The position numbers were made by a program, and so were the translations under genes. The notes beneath the pieces are model-generated. The model had not been told where the DNA came from and did not search any database. It saw only the letters and a list, made by a program, of their open reading frames with translations. DNA of 32,996 nt from Planctomycetaceae bacterium (GTDB lineage: Bacteria > Planctomycetota > Planctomycetia > Planctomycetales > Planctomycetaceae), in the NCBI GenBank assembly GCA_029243145.1, contig JAQWSQ010000172.1:1-32996 (forward strand), read 5' to 3'. Shown in pieces: positions 7,090-15,500 of the stretch; the first letter of the stretch is position 1; each line of letters opens with the position of its first letter.

Positions 7090-8688
7090 GTGATCATCAA
7101 CGAATCACAATCTGCGAGAATTCGCAGGAGCCTGTCAGTTGGTTCGCTAATTTCGGGTCTCTTGCTCGTCGCACTGTTTATGGTCGAGGTGGATCGTCCT
7201 CTTAGTCATACCGACCTTTGGGGGCACCTCGCCTACGGTCGCCACTATGAACAGAAAGGTTTCCCTGAAACGGAACCTTTTTTGAAGCATTCGACAGATT
7301 CTGCATTCATCGCCACTTCGTGGTTCTCTCAATGGCTCGGGTTTCGAATCCATCAGCTTGGCGGCACACTGGCTTTGCAATTCACTCATTCCCTACTGGT
7401 CACGGGAGCCTTCATCGCATTTCTAATCGCTCTACGACGCAAGACGCACTCGCATTGGGCCGCGATGATTGGGGCAGCCTGGCTTCTCTGGTTAGAACAT
7501 CAGCAATACACCGTCATCAGACCGCAATTAGCGGGTCTGTTTTGTAATCTTCTGTTTCTCAATATTTTGCTCAGCCAACGTCATCTCAAATATTGGTCGA
7601 TTGTTTCTCTGGGCGTATTAAGTTTCTGTTGGGCAAACCTACACGGTTCTTTTGTCATTGCGCTTGTCACAATAGTTCTGATCATCACCGGTCATGGACT
7701 GGATCTTCTACGTCGACAACATCAGCGCGGCAAGCCTGTCTCGCAGTCACTACGGAGCGTGCTCAAGAACTCACGTATTCAGCAATTGTGTACAGCATTT
7801 GGCGTCATACTGTGCGCCAGCCTACTGACACCCTATGGAATGAAACTGTGGTGGGAAGTGGCCAGCTTCTCACAATCATCGAACCTGTATGATTTGATCG
7901 AATGGAAGCCTCTCTGGAAAACCCCCAAGCAAGGGACCGTTGTCTTGATTTCGACAATCACTGTCGCAGTTCTTCTGCTGATGGCTCGCCCTCCCATTCG
8001 CTTTGCACATTGGTTGCCAGTGCTTGTTCTTGGTGCCTTGATGCTGAAAACGTCTCGATACATTGTGTGGTGGGCTCCGTTGTTCGTGATGGCGGCCATA
8101 CCAACACTCTGTCTCATCGCTCGTCGCAGTCTGCCTCCTCGCTGGAGAGAACATTTGGACTCACTCACTCACAAACCCGTCAAAAAGGGAATGTACCTGT
8201 TAGCCATACTCGTCGTTGTCGTCGGATTCATCATCCCGTCTGGAATGGGGTTTACAGGTAATCCAGAATTCATTTCAGCAAGCTCATTTGGTCCCAGAAC
8301 ACCGATTGAGGCTTCGCGCGAACTCAGCAAAATATCAGATCAGTTATTCACAAAACATTCCGATGCCCTGCTCTTCAATACAATGGAATGGGGAGACTGG
8401 CTGATTTGGTCATCGGAAGATCAACTGCCCGTCTTTGTCTATTCGCACGTACCCTTGATTGAAGAACAGGCATGGCGGGACTACATGGCGATCATCCGTC
8501 AGTCTGAGGGCTGGAAAGAACGATGGGGCACGTATCCGTTTCGGGCCGCCCTTATTGATCGGAAAAAACACAAAAAACTGGTATCGAGCCTCACTACAGA
8601 TCCGGCGTGGACTGAATCCTGGCGGGATGAGCGAGCGATTATCTTTATCCTTACCGAAGAATTTCCAAAATCACTCTCCGAGAATTGA
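7090..8688 (+). CDS. Polytopic membrane protein, possibly GT-C-like
   Basis: The 532-residue protein starts at GTG (MIINESQSARIRRSLSVG). It has about ten transmembrane helices, including GLLLVALFMVEV (near 20-31), FTHSLLVTGAFIAFLIAL, GLFCNLLFLNILL, FVIALVTIVLIITGHGLDLL, TVAVLLLMA and YLLAILVVVVGFII. The first loop carries the motif SHTDLWGHLAYGRHYEQKGF followed by ETEPFLKHS and TSWFSQWLG. An acidic D-x-W-x-H loop after helix 1 and a long soluble C-terminal domain (EWGDWLIWSSEDQLPVFVY...) recall membrane glycosyltransferases of the GT-C fold, where a first-loop Asp is catalytic. This is only a structural likeness; the similar D-x-D-x-W-W-H-L proteins common in planctomycetes are uncharacterised as far as I know. 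Confidence 0.8.
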   Translation: MIINESQSARIRRSLSVGSLISGLLLVALFMVEVDRPLSHTDLWGHLAYGRHYEQKGFPETEPFLKHSTDSAFIATSWFSQWLGFRIHQLGGTLALQFTHSLLVTGAFIAFLIALRRKTHSHWAAMIGAAWLLWLEHQQYTVIRPQLAGLFCNLLFLNILLSQRHLKYWSIVSLGVLSFCWANLHGSFVIALVTIVLIITGHGLDLLRRQHQRGKPVSQSLRSVLKNSRIQQLCTAFGVILCASLLTPYGMKLWWEVASFSQSSNLYDLIEWKPLWKTPKQGTVVLISTITVAVLLLMARPPIRFAHWLPVLVLGALMLKTSRYIVWWAPLFVMAAIPTLCLIARRSLPPRWREHLDSLTHKPVKKGMYLLAILVVVVGFIIPSGMGFTGNPEFISASSFGPRTPIEASRELSKISDQLFTKHSDALLFNTMEWGDWLIWSSEDQLPVFVYSHVPLIEEQAWRDYMAIIRQSEGWKERWGTYPFRAALIDRKKHKKLVSSLTTDPAWTESWRDERAIIFILTEEFPKSLSEN

Positions 8689-8718
8689 AGACTACACACT
8701 GCAAATCAAAGGGCGACT

Positions 8719-9450
8719 TTAACCACGCCCCAGATAGAGTTGATCATTCGGCAGCACGATGGCTTCCAGAAAGTTGACGTGCGCTGGAACTGAGAGCATC
8801 GCCATCGCCGCTTCGACAATTGTCTCGGTTGCCATCATCGGTTCCTGATCTGATTCGGTCTCGGATTCCTGACGACGTTCTACCCCGACATTTCCCGGAT
8901 GCAGACAACTGCAGGCAATTCCAAAAGGCCGTCCGTCGATGGCCGTTGCTTGAGTCAATCCCCAGACACCAAACTTGGCAGAGGCATAAGGAGCCGAATT
9001 CTCTCGCGGGCGTTGTGCAGAAATCGAACCGATGTTCAGAATTCTTCCTCCACCCGTCTCTTTCATTCGCGCAAACGCTTCGCGAGAACAAAGGAAGGAA
9101 CCCGTCAGGCACGCACCCACCACGTTATTCCAAGCATCGAGAGAGACTTCGTCGAGCCGACCGCCATCAAATGCTCCTGCATTATTGATCAGAATATCAA
9201 TGCGAGGGTATTTCTCATCAATTTTTTGGAAAAATGATTGTACGGCCGATTCATCAGAGACATCCGTGGAAACGGCCAGAACGTCGGCTCCGAGAGTCAA
9301 TATTTCTTCCGCAACGGCTGCGAGTTTCGTCTGATTTCGTGCACAGATCGCTACACGACAACCGGCTGCCGCAAATGCTAACGCCAATCCTTTACCAATC
9401 CCTTGATTTGCTCCAGTAATCACGACGACTTTGCCTTTGAGTGACTCCAC
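8719..9450 (-). CDS. SDR-family NAD(P)-dependent oxidoreductase
   Basis: The 243-residue classical short-chain dehydrogenase/reductase has the Rossmann cofactor motif TGANQGIG (12-19), NNAG (89-92), the catalytic Ser at S142 in NIGSISAQ, and Y155-x-x-x-K159 (YASAKFG). The 'PG' motif after the active site is present (LHPGNVGVE). The length is standard. Specificity for alcohol, sugar or acyl substrate cannot be read. The gene starts at GTG (9450) with a good AGGAGA at 9462-9457. It is divergent from the ATP-grasp gene, with an 89-base shared upstream region, and converges with the membrane-protein gene. Confidence 0.92.
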   Translation of the reverse strand: MESLKGKVVVITGANQGIGKGLALAFAAAGCRVAICARNQTKLAAVAEEILTLGADVLAVSTDVSDESAVQSFFQKIDEKYPRIDILINNAGAFDGGRLDEVSLDAWNNVVGACLTGSFLCSREAFARMKETGGGRILNIGSISAQRPRENSAPYASAKFGVWGLTQATAIDGRPFGIACSCLHPGNVGVERRQESETESDQEPMMATETIVEAAMAMLSVPAHVNFLEAIVLPNDQLYLGRG

Positions 9451-9539
9451 CGTTATTCTCCTGTCGAAAGATAGATATGTTGTAAGCAGTATAACGAGAT
9501 CAGTGGATGATCTGAAGTTGTCATAGGAAAGGTAATCGG

Positions 9540-10712
9540 GTGAGCTTCCCGTTATTGATTGTTGGAGCGTCTGTCAGGGCTGCGGCTGAATCGGCCCATG
9601 CGGCTGGATACCCAGTTAAAGCCATCGACTTGTTCAATGATCGAGACCTAGAAGAGATTGCCGATTTCCGACTCTCTGCCCAGTACCCCGAAGATCTCCC
9701 TCAACTCGCGAGTAATTTTCCCGACGTTCCATATCTCTATACCGGTGCGTTAGAGAATTATCCCGAAGTCCTCGCTGAGTTATCTGTCAATCACCCTTTG
9801 ATTGGTAATCGCCCTGGCACGCTGGAGAAAATACGCAATCCATTTTGGCTCTTTGATCTTCTTCAATCAGCCTCGCTCCCTTCAATCAATTTAAAAATTC
9901 ACGATGATTGTCCTACTGATCTGGAAAAATGGCTGATCAAACCATTCCGTTCGGGACATGGAATGCAGATTCGCAACGGCTCAGGAACACCGGCACAGCG
10001 TGATGAATATTATCAAGAGTTGAAACACGGACTTTCGGTAGGGGCAATCTTCTTGGCCGACGGTCAGCAGTGCCAACTCATCGGCTGTCACCGACAATTC
10101 ACAGCACTTCATCCCAACAGTTCTCAGTCCTATCATTTTTGTGGTGCGGTCGCCCCGCTCCCTCTGCCTGATAAAACCGTGAAGACCATCACAGACATCG
10201 GAGAGCTGCTGACCCAAGAATCATCCCTGCGAGGTCTGTTCGGTTGCGATTTCATCGTTTCAGAAAACACACCTTTCTTGCTGGAAGTAAACCCAAGATA
10301 TACGGCAGCGACAGAACTATGGGAAACTGTGCTGAATCGTTCTTTGATCGACGATCATATCGTGGCATGCCAACAAGGCGTTCTTCCCATGAAACCAACG
10401 CGTCGTATTTCGGGCGTCAGTTTGAAATTGATCCTCTATGCTCCGCAAGAAACGGTCGTCACGAATTATTTTGAAGAGTGTCTGAATCAAGTCGAAGGCG
10501 CGCGTTTAGCCGACCTGCCAGCACCTGGAAACACGGTTTCAACGCATGACCCAGTTTGCACGCTGCTCGTTGTAGGAGCTATAATCCAAGACATCCCTAA
10601 GACCGTCCTGACGTCTTTGAGAGCAATTGCCTCGAATTTGGGCTGGAATACTCAGTTTGCGACCGACCTTTCTGAGAAATTCTCTTCACAAATTGCTGAA
10701 AATATTGCTTGA
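9540..10712 (+). CDS. ATP-grasp superfamily ligase
   Basis: The 390-residue soluble enzyme starts at GTG with AGGAAAGG at 9525-9532. The N-terminal pre-ATP-grasp fold opens LLIVGASVRAAAESAHAAGY and contains PYLYTGALENYP (64-75). The ATP-binding lysine is K134 in LIKPFRSGHG. The metal-binding residues are D237 in GLFGCDFIV and E249/N251 in LLEVNPRYT. Such proteins join a carboxylate to an amine using ATP. The TGALEN-type N-terminus matches my memory of the COG2232 group, whose members in methylotrophs and planctomycetes often sit in tetrahydromethanopterin-linked C1 gene sets; that link is weakly held. The gene is followed after 61 bases by an enolase-superfamily gene, probably in one transcript. 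Confidence 0.82.
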   Translation: MSFPLLIVGASVRAAAESAHAAGYPVKAIDLFNDRDLEEIADFRLSAQYPEDLPQLASNFPDVPYLYTGALENYPEVLAELSVNHPLIGNRPGTLEKIRNPFWLFDLLQSASLPSINLKIHDDCPTDLEKWLIKPFRSGHGMQIRNGSGTPAQRDEYYQELKHGLSVGAIFLADGQQCQLIGCHRQFTALHPNSSQSYHFCGAVAPLPLPDKTVKTITDIGELLTQESSLRGLFGCDFIVSENTPFLLEVNPRYTAATELWETVLNRSLIDDHIVACQQGVLPMKPTRRISGVSLKLILYAPQETVVTNYFEECLNQVEGARLADLPAPGNTVSTHDPVCTLLVVGAIIQDIPKTVLTSLRAIASNLGWNTQFATDLSEKFSSQIAENIA

Positions 10713-10773
10713 TCGAAAATCACAACCGGTTTACGATTTCAACATGCTTTCCTCTGTCTAGACTGAAAGAAAG

Positions 10774-12126
10774 ATGTCACGCGATACCGACATACGCATC
10801 ACAGATGTGCAACTGACTTTCGAGCCGATTCCGTTTCGAGCTCCTCTGAAATTTGGCGGTCGCATTGTTGATCGATCTATCTCCATCGAAGTCACGGTGC
10901 AGGTCGAGACACGATCAGGACACCATGGGATCGGAATAGGAAGCATGCCCGTCGGTAACATCTGGGCTTGGCCTTCAGACAAGCTCGATGGAGACACGAC
11001 GACCAACCTCATGAAGAAATTCGCGGAAGAGACCGCGTTACTTTATGGTGAATTCCCCGGGTATGGACATCCTTTAGACATCGTATTTCAGCTTTCTGCC
11101 GAATACCACCATCTCGGCAAAGCAATTTCGACGATGAAACATGTCGATGAAGTGATGCCCGACTTGGCACAGTTGGTTTCCGCGAGTCCGTTTGATGCCG
11201 CTCTGCATGATGCTTTCGGACGCGCGAACGCGATCAACTGCTACAACGGATACTCGTCTGACTATGTCGATCACGACTTGTCAGAATATCTGGATGATCA
11301 ATTTTCCGGCGAATATCTCGATCAATACACCACGCGCGACCCCAAAGCAAAGATGCCACTCTATCATCTTGTCGGTGCCATCGACCCTTTGACCGATGGT
11401 GACATCGAAAAACGTATCGATGATGACCTCCCCGAAACTCTGGGTGAATGGATTACAGCAGAAGGGCTAACCCACTTAAAAATCAAGCTAGCCGGTGATC
11501 AACTCGACTGGGACATCGACCGTGTCCTGGCCATCGACAAAGTCGCTGCCGAAGCCCAAAGCAATCTTAGGTGCAGTGCATGGTTTTATTCATGCGACTT
11601 CAATGAAAAGTGCCCCGACATACAATACGTGATCGATTTCCTCAACAAGATTAAGGAAGCGTCTCCTGCTGCCTACGATAGAATTCAATACCTCGAACAA
11701 CCCACCAGTCGGCACATCAAGGAAAGCTCGGCCATCAACGTGTCTGAAGCCTCGAAACTCAAACCGGTCGTCATCGACGAAGCCCTCGTCGATTATGAGT
11801 CTCTCCAACTCAGCCGGGAGCTTGGTTATTCAGGTGTCGCCCTGAAAGCCTGCAAAGGCCAAACCGAGTCATTATTGATGGCCGCAGCGGCTCAGAAGTA
11901 TGGCATGTTCTTGTGCGTTCAGGATTTAACCTGCCCTGGGTATTCATTCCTGCATTCGGCCTCTTTGGCGGCACGGATTCCGACGGTGGCCGCCATTGAA
12001 GGAAACGCTCGCCAATATTGCCCCGAGCCAAACAAAAAATGGGCCAATCATTATCCGGGGATGTTCGAGATCACCGACGGCACTGTGGAAACAGCCCTAC
12101 TCAACGGTGAAGGTCTCGGGTTCTAG
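10774..12126 (+). CDS. Enolase-superfamily (MR/MLE-type) enzyme
   Basis: The 450-residue protein has an alpha/beta capping domain followed by a TIM barrel that abstracts a proton alpha to a carboxylate. Barrel landmarks are the K236-x-K238 motif (HLKIKLAGD), D275-x-N277 (SCDFNE) as the first metal-ligand strand, E308 (YLEQPT) as the second, D335-E336 (VVIDEALVD) as the third, and K358 in VALKACKGQ. The order and spacing fit the mandelate racemase/muconate lactonizing group, and a lysine on each side of the barrel is typical of epimerases and o-succinylbenzoate synthase-like members. An insertion around 160-230 (VDHDLSEYLDDQFSGEY) makes it longer than the usual 350-400 residues. The substrate is unknown. 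It probably forms an operon with the ATP-grasp gene upstream. Confidence 0.82.
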   Translation: MSRDTDIRITDVQLTFEPIPFRAPLKFGGRIVDRSISIEVTVQVETRSGHHGIGIGSMPVGNIWAWPSDKLDGDTTTNLMKKFAEETALLYGEFPGYGHPLDIVFQLSAEYHHLGKAISTMKHVDEVMPDLAQLVSASPFDAALHDAFGRANAINCYNGYSSDYVDHDLSEYLDDQFSGEYLDQYTTRDPKAKMPLYHLVGAIDPLTDGDIEKRIDDDLPETLGEWITAEGLTHLKIKLAGDQLDWDIDRVLAIDKVAAEAQSNLRCSAWFYSCDFNEKCPDIQYVIDFLNKIKEASPAAYDRIQYLEQPTSRHIKESSAINVSEASKLKPVVIDEALVDYESLQLSRELGYSGVALKACKGQTESLLMAAAAQKYGMFLCVQDLTCPGYSFLHSASLAARIPTVAAIEGNARQYCPEPNKKWANHYPGMFEITDGTVETALLNGEGLGF

Positions 12127-12169
12127 AACTCGATTTGCAGACTCATTTTCTATCATTGAAGAGATTCCT

Positions 12170-12278
12170 ATGAAATATTCGCTTGCGCTGGCCTGCGATC
12201 TTTTTCATTCAATGGATCGCCGCAACGCTCATCGAGGCTCCTCCTAACTTCGTTGTCTTTCTCACCGACGAAAAGTAG
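12170..12278 (+). pseudogene. N-terminal stub of a formylglycine-dependent sulfatase
   Basis: An ATG at 12170 opens MKYSLALA. A +1 frame change within the signal sequence then gives AIFFIQWIAATLIEAPPNFV continuing VFLTDEK, closed by TAG at 12276-12278. The pattern hydrophobic signal, then PPN-F-V-V-hydrophobic-L-T-D-(D/E), is the standard start of secreted sulfatases, whose first metal-binding Asp pair lies exactly here. Everything after it, including C-x-P-S-R, is gone. This is a dead 5' fragment left by a deletion, about 260 bases before the intact multidomain sulfatase gene, in the same orientation. Confidence 0.6.
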
Positions 12279-12346
12279 CAACAGACTAGGCTGTAAGTCG
12301 AAAGACGACACGATAATCACAGAATTTCGCAGTTTTGACACGCATA

Positions 12347-12393
12347 TTGAATCGAGGGCAATTTAGTCGAATTGAGTTGAATTCAGGGCAATT
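12347..12393. repeat. Short direct repeat in the gap before the fusion gene
   Basis: TTGAATCGAGGGCAATT (12347-12363) and TTGAATTCAGGGCAATT (12377-12393) differ at two bases and start 30 bases apart, close to three helical turns. The rest of 12279-12542 holds no gene. A paired operator for the downstream gene is possible but unproven. Confidence 0.3.
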
Positions 12394-12542
12394 AACTACA
12401 TTTAGCGACACGGATCGTTCCTTGGTCCGATGAGTGTCTTACTCAGTCAGAGCGGCTGATTATGCTATAACATCGAATAACACGGCGGACAATCCTGTTT
12501 CGTGAGCGTTCTTGAACTCCGGTACAAATACGAGGGTCGATC

Positions 12543-15500
12543 ATGCATCGTTTGCTAACCCGATTTCTGGCGATTGTGCTCAGTGCTTTGCTCATTATGA
12601 GTTCATCAACGGGTGCTGCTGCGGAATCACGACGGAACGTGTTGTTCATCGCGGTCGATGATCTTCGGCCAGAGTTGGGATGCTACGGAAACACGCACAT
12701 CCACAGCCCGAACATTGACAAGCTGTCGGCTAGAGCCGTCCGGTTCGAGCGAGCGTATTGTCAGCAGGCAGTTTGTAACCCGTCACGTACGAGTCTCATG
12801 ACCGGCATGCGGCCCGACTCGATTGGAGTCACCGGAAACCACTCGCACTTTCGGAGCACTCATCCGGATGTTGTCACGCTGCCACAGCACTTTAAGCAGC
12901 ATGGCTACCACGCAGCCGCTATTGGGAAGATCTACCACGGCGTGTTTCCTGACGGAGTAAGCATCACCAAGTGGGACACGATGGGCGATGCAGAAAGTTG
13001 GTCGGTTCCAGCGATTCGATTTGGGCCGCGCTACTACTACACCGAGGAAGGCATCACTGCGGCGAAGAGCATTTACGAAAAGGTGTACAAGCCGACGAAT
13101 CCCGGTCCGGAGGACTGGACGAAGAAACTCGTGTTTGGCCCGGCGACAGAGTCACCCGATGTCCCCGACAGCACGCTCTACGACGGTCAGGTTGCAGACA
13201 GCGCCGTCAAGACACTCCAGCAGTTGAAAGACACGGACAAACCGTTCTTTCTTGCCGTCGGCTTCATCAAACCGCACTCTCCGTACATCGCCCCGAAGAA
13301 GTATTTCGATCTCTACGACGATGTCTCGCTGCCGGCGCACACGGAGTTTCCAGCAAATGCTCCGGCCTTTGCCGGACATGGCTCGGGGGAACTGCGGCGT
13401 TATACGGATCAGCCGAGAAACGGTGTCATCTCGGACGAAAAACAGAGACGCGTGCGACATGCGTACTACGCGTGCATCAGCTACATCGACGAGCAGATTG
13501 GGCGTGTGCTCAATGTGTTGGAGAGAACCGGACTCAGCAACAACACGATTGTCGTCCTCTACGGTGACCACGGCTATCACCTAGGTGAGCAGGGACTTTG
13601 GGGAAAGACGACGAACTTTGAACTCGACACACGCGTGCCATTGATAGTGCGAGCCCCCGGCATGAAAGCTGCGGGTAAGTCGAGTACGTCTTTGGTTGAG
13701 TTGGTCGATCTCTATCCAACGCTGGCGGAGCTTGCGGGACTGCCATTTTTCGAAAATCTCGAAGGCATAAGTTTCGCTCGGCTCCTGAACGATCCGACTC
13801 ACGTTACGAAAACAGCGGCGCTGAGTCAGTATCCTCGCGGTGGCGGGCTGATGGGTTACTCAATGCGAACGTCAACACATCGGATGACGCATTGGGTGCA
13901 TCGTCAATCCGGCGAAATTCGAGCGACCGAGTTGTATGACTATGCCGATGGGCTGGTCGAAACGAAGAACATCGCGGGCAGTTCTCCGAAGTTGGTTGAT
14001 GAGATGTCGAAGAAACTCGTCGCATTGGCCGGACTCGCAAGAGTTCGGGAGCCGATGGCCCGAAGCGTTGCCACTGCGGCTACGAACGACAGCTTTGAAC
14101 AAGCCAAGCCCGGAAAGTTCGACAAGCTGGAAACTCGGCTTGGCATTTGGACACCAACTGAGGGGAAGACGATCGTCGATGACAAACATGCGAGAACCGG
14201 TGAGCGCTGTCTGCAGCTTACCGGCGGCAAGGAGACGAGCGTCACGCTTGAGCTTGCCGATGACGCCGACACGACAGGCGAACTGACCTTCTGGGCCGAA
14301 CGCTGGACGAAGCGGGAACCGTTTTCCTTCCGCATCGACAAAGATTCGGGCGGCGGTTGGAAAGAGGTTTACGATGGCGGCAAGCAAGTGCGTGTTGGTC
14401 GATCCTTTCTGTCGCACATCAGGGTGCCGTTGCGCGATGGCGACATCAAACAGTTACGGTTTACGGTAACGAGTCCGCCAAACTCAGGCATTCTTATTGA
14501 TGACGTTCGCCTCGCCCCTGCTTTGCCGCAGAAGATTGTGAGTGTTGAAGCCGTGCCGCTCACGATACCCGCGTTGGTTGGCATCGAGTCGAGTCCGCTG
14601 CTCAAGCTCAAAATTGAAACCAAAGGAAGTTTGAAGCCCATTTCACTTACCGATCTACATACGTCACTGCTGTGCAAGGGAGGGGACGTTGAGTCAGTGC
14701 AGGTCTTCTTCGGCGGCGCGAATAGCAAGTTCACGACTGCGACTCCGTTTGGCAAGCCCATTGATGTCGGCGGGCTTGAAGATTTGGATTCGCAAGAGAC
14801 AGCGGTCGGAAAGCAAGCGTTGGCTGAGGGCGAGAACTACGTTTGGATCGCGTGCAAACTCAGCAAAGACGCGAACATCGATCATACGGTCGGCGCAACG
14901 TGTTCGCGAGTCACGTTTTCTAACGGCAACTCGGTTGATCTGACCGCCGTTTCGACTCAACGGATGGGAGTTGGTCTGCGAAAGAGCGGCGATGACGGCG
15001 TCAACAGGTATCGCATCCCCGGTCTGGCAACAACCAACAAGGGGACATTGATCGGTGTCTACGATGTCCGTCGGCGAAGTGGCGGGGACCTGCCCGGAGA
15101 CATTGACGTCGGCATGTCTCGTTCAATCGATGATGGACGAACGTGGGAGCCGATGCGCGTCATCATGGATATGGGCGACGATTCCATGTGGAATTATGAC
15201 GGCATCGGTGATCCAGCAGTTCTGGTTGATAAGAACACCGGGACGATCTGGGTGGCGGGAACATGGAGTCACGGCAACCGTTCATGGCGAGGATCCGGGC
15301 CGGGATTCGAGCCCGAAGAGACCGGTCAGTTGATGCTCGTCCGCAGCGATGACGATGGTGTGACTTGGTCGAAACCGATCAACATCACGAAGCAGGTGAA
15401 GAAAGCAGAATGGTGTTTCATTCTGCAAGGTCCCGGAAAAGGCATCACGATGCGTGACGGCACGATCGTCTTTGCCGCTCAGTACCAGGATCCGCCGAAC

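Noticed and set aside
13872..14417. A 181-codon minus-strand frame and other long frames (14369-14761, 15282-15614, 15865-16278, 16836-17321) inside the fusion gene
   Set aside because: They are antisense shadows of a long gene with strong codon bias; their sequences are rich in R, S and P, match no motif, and the plus strand holds complete enzyme domains.
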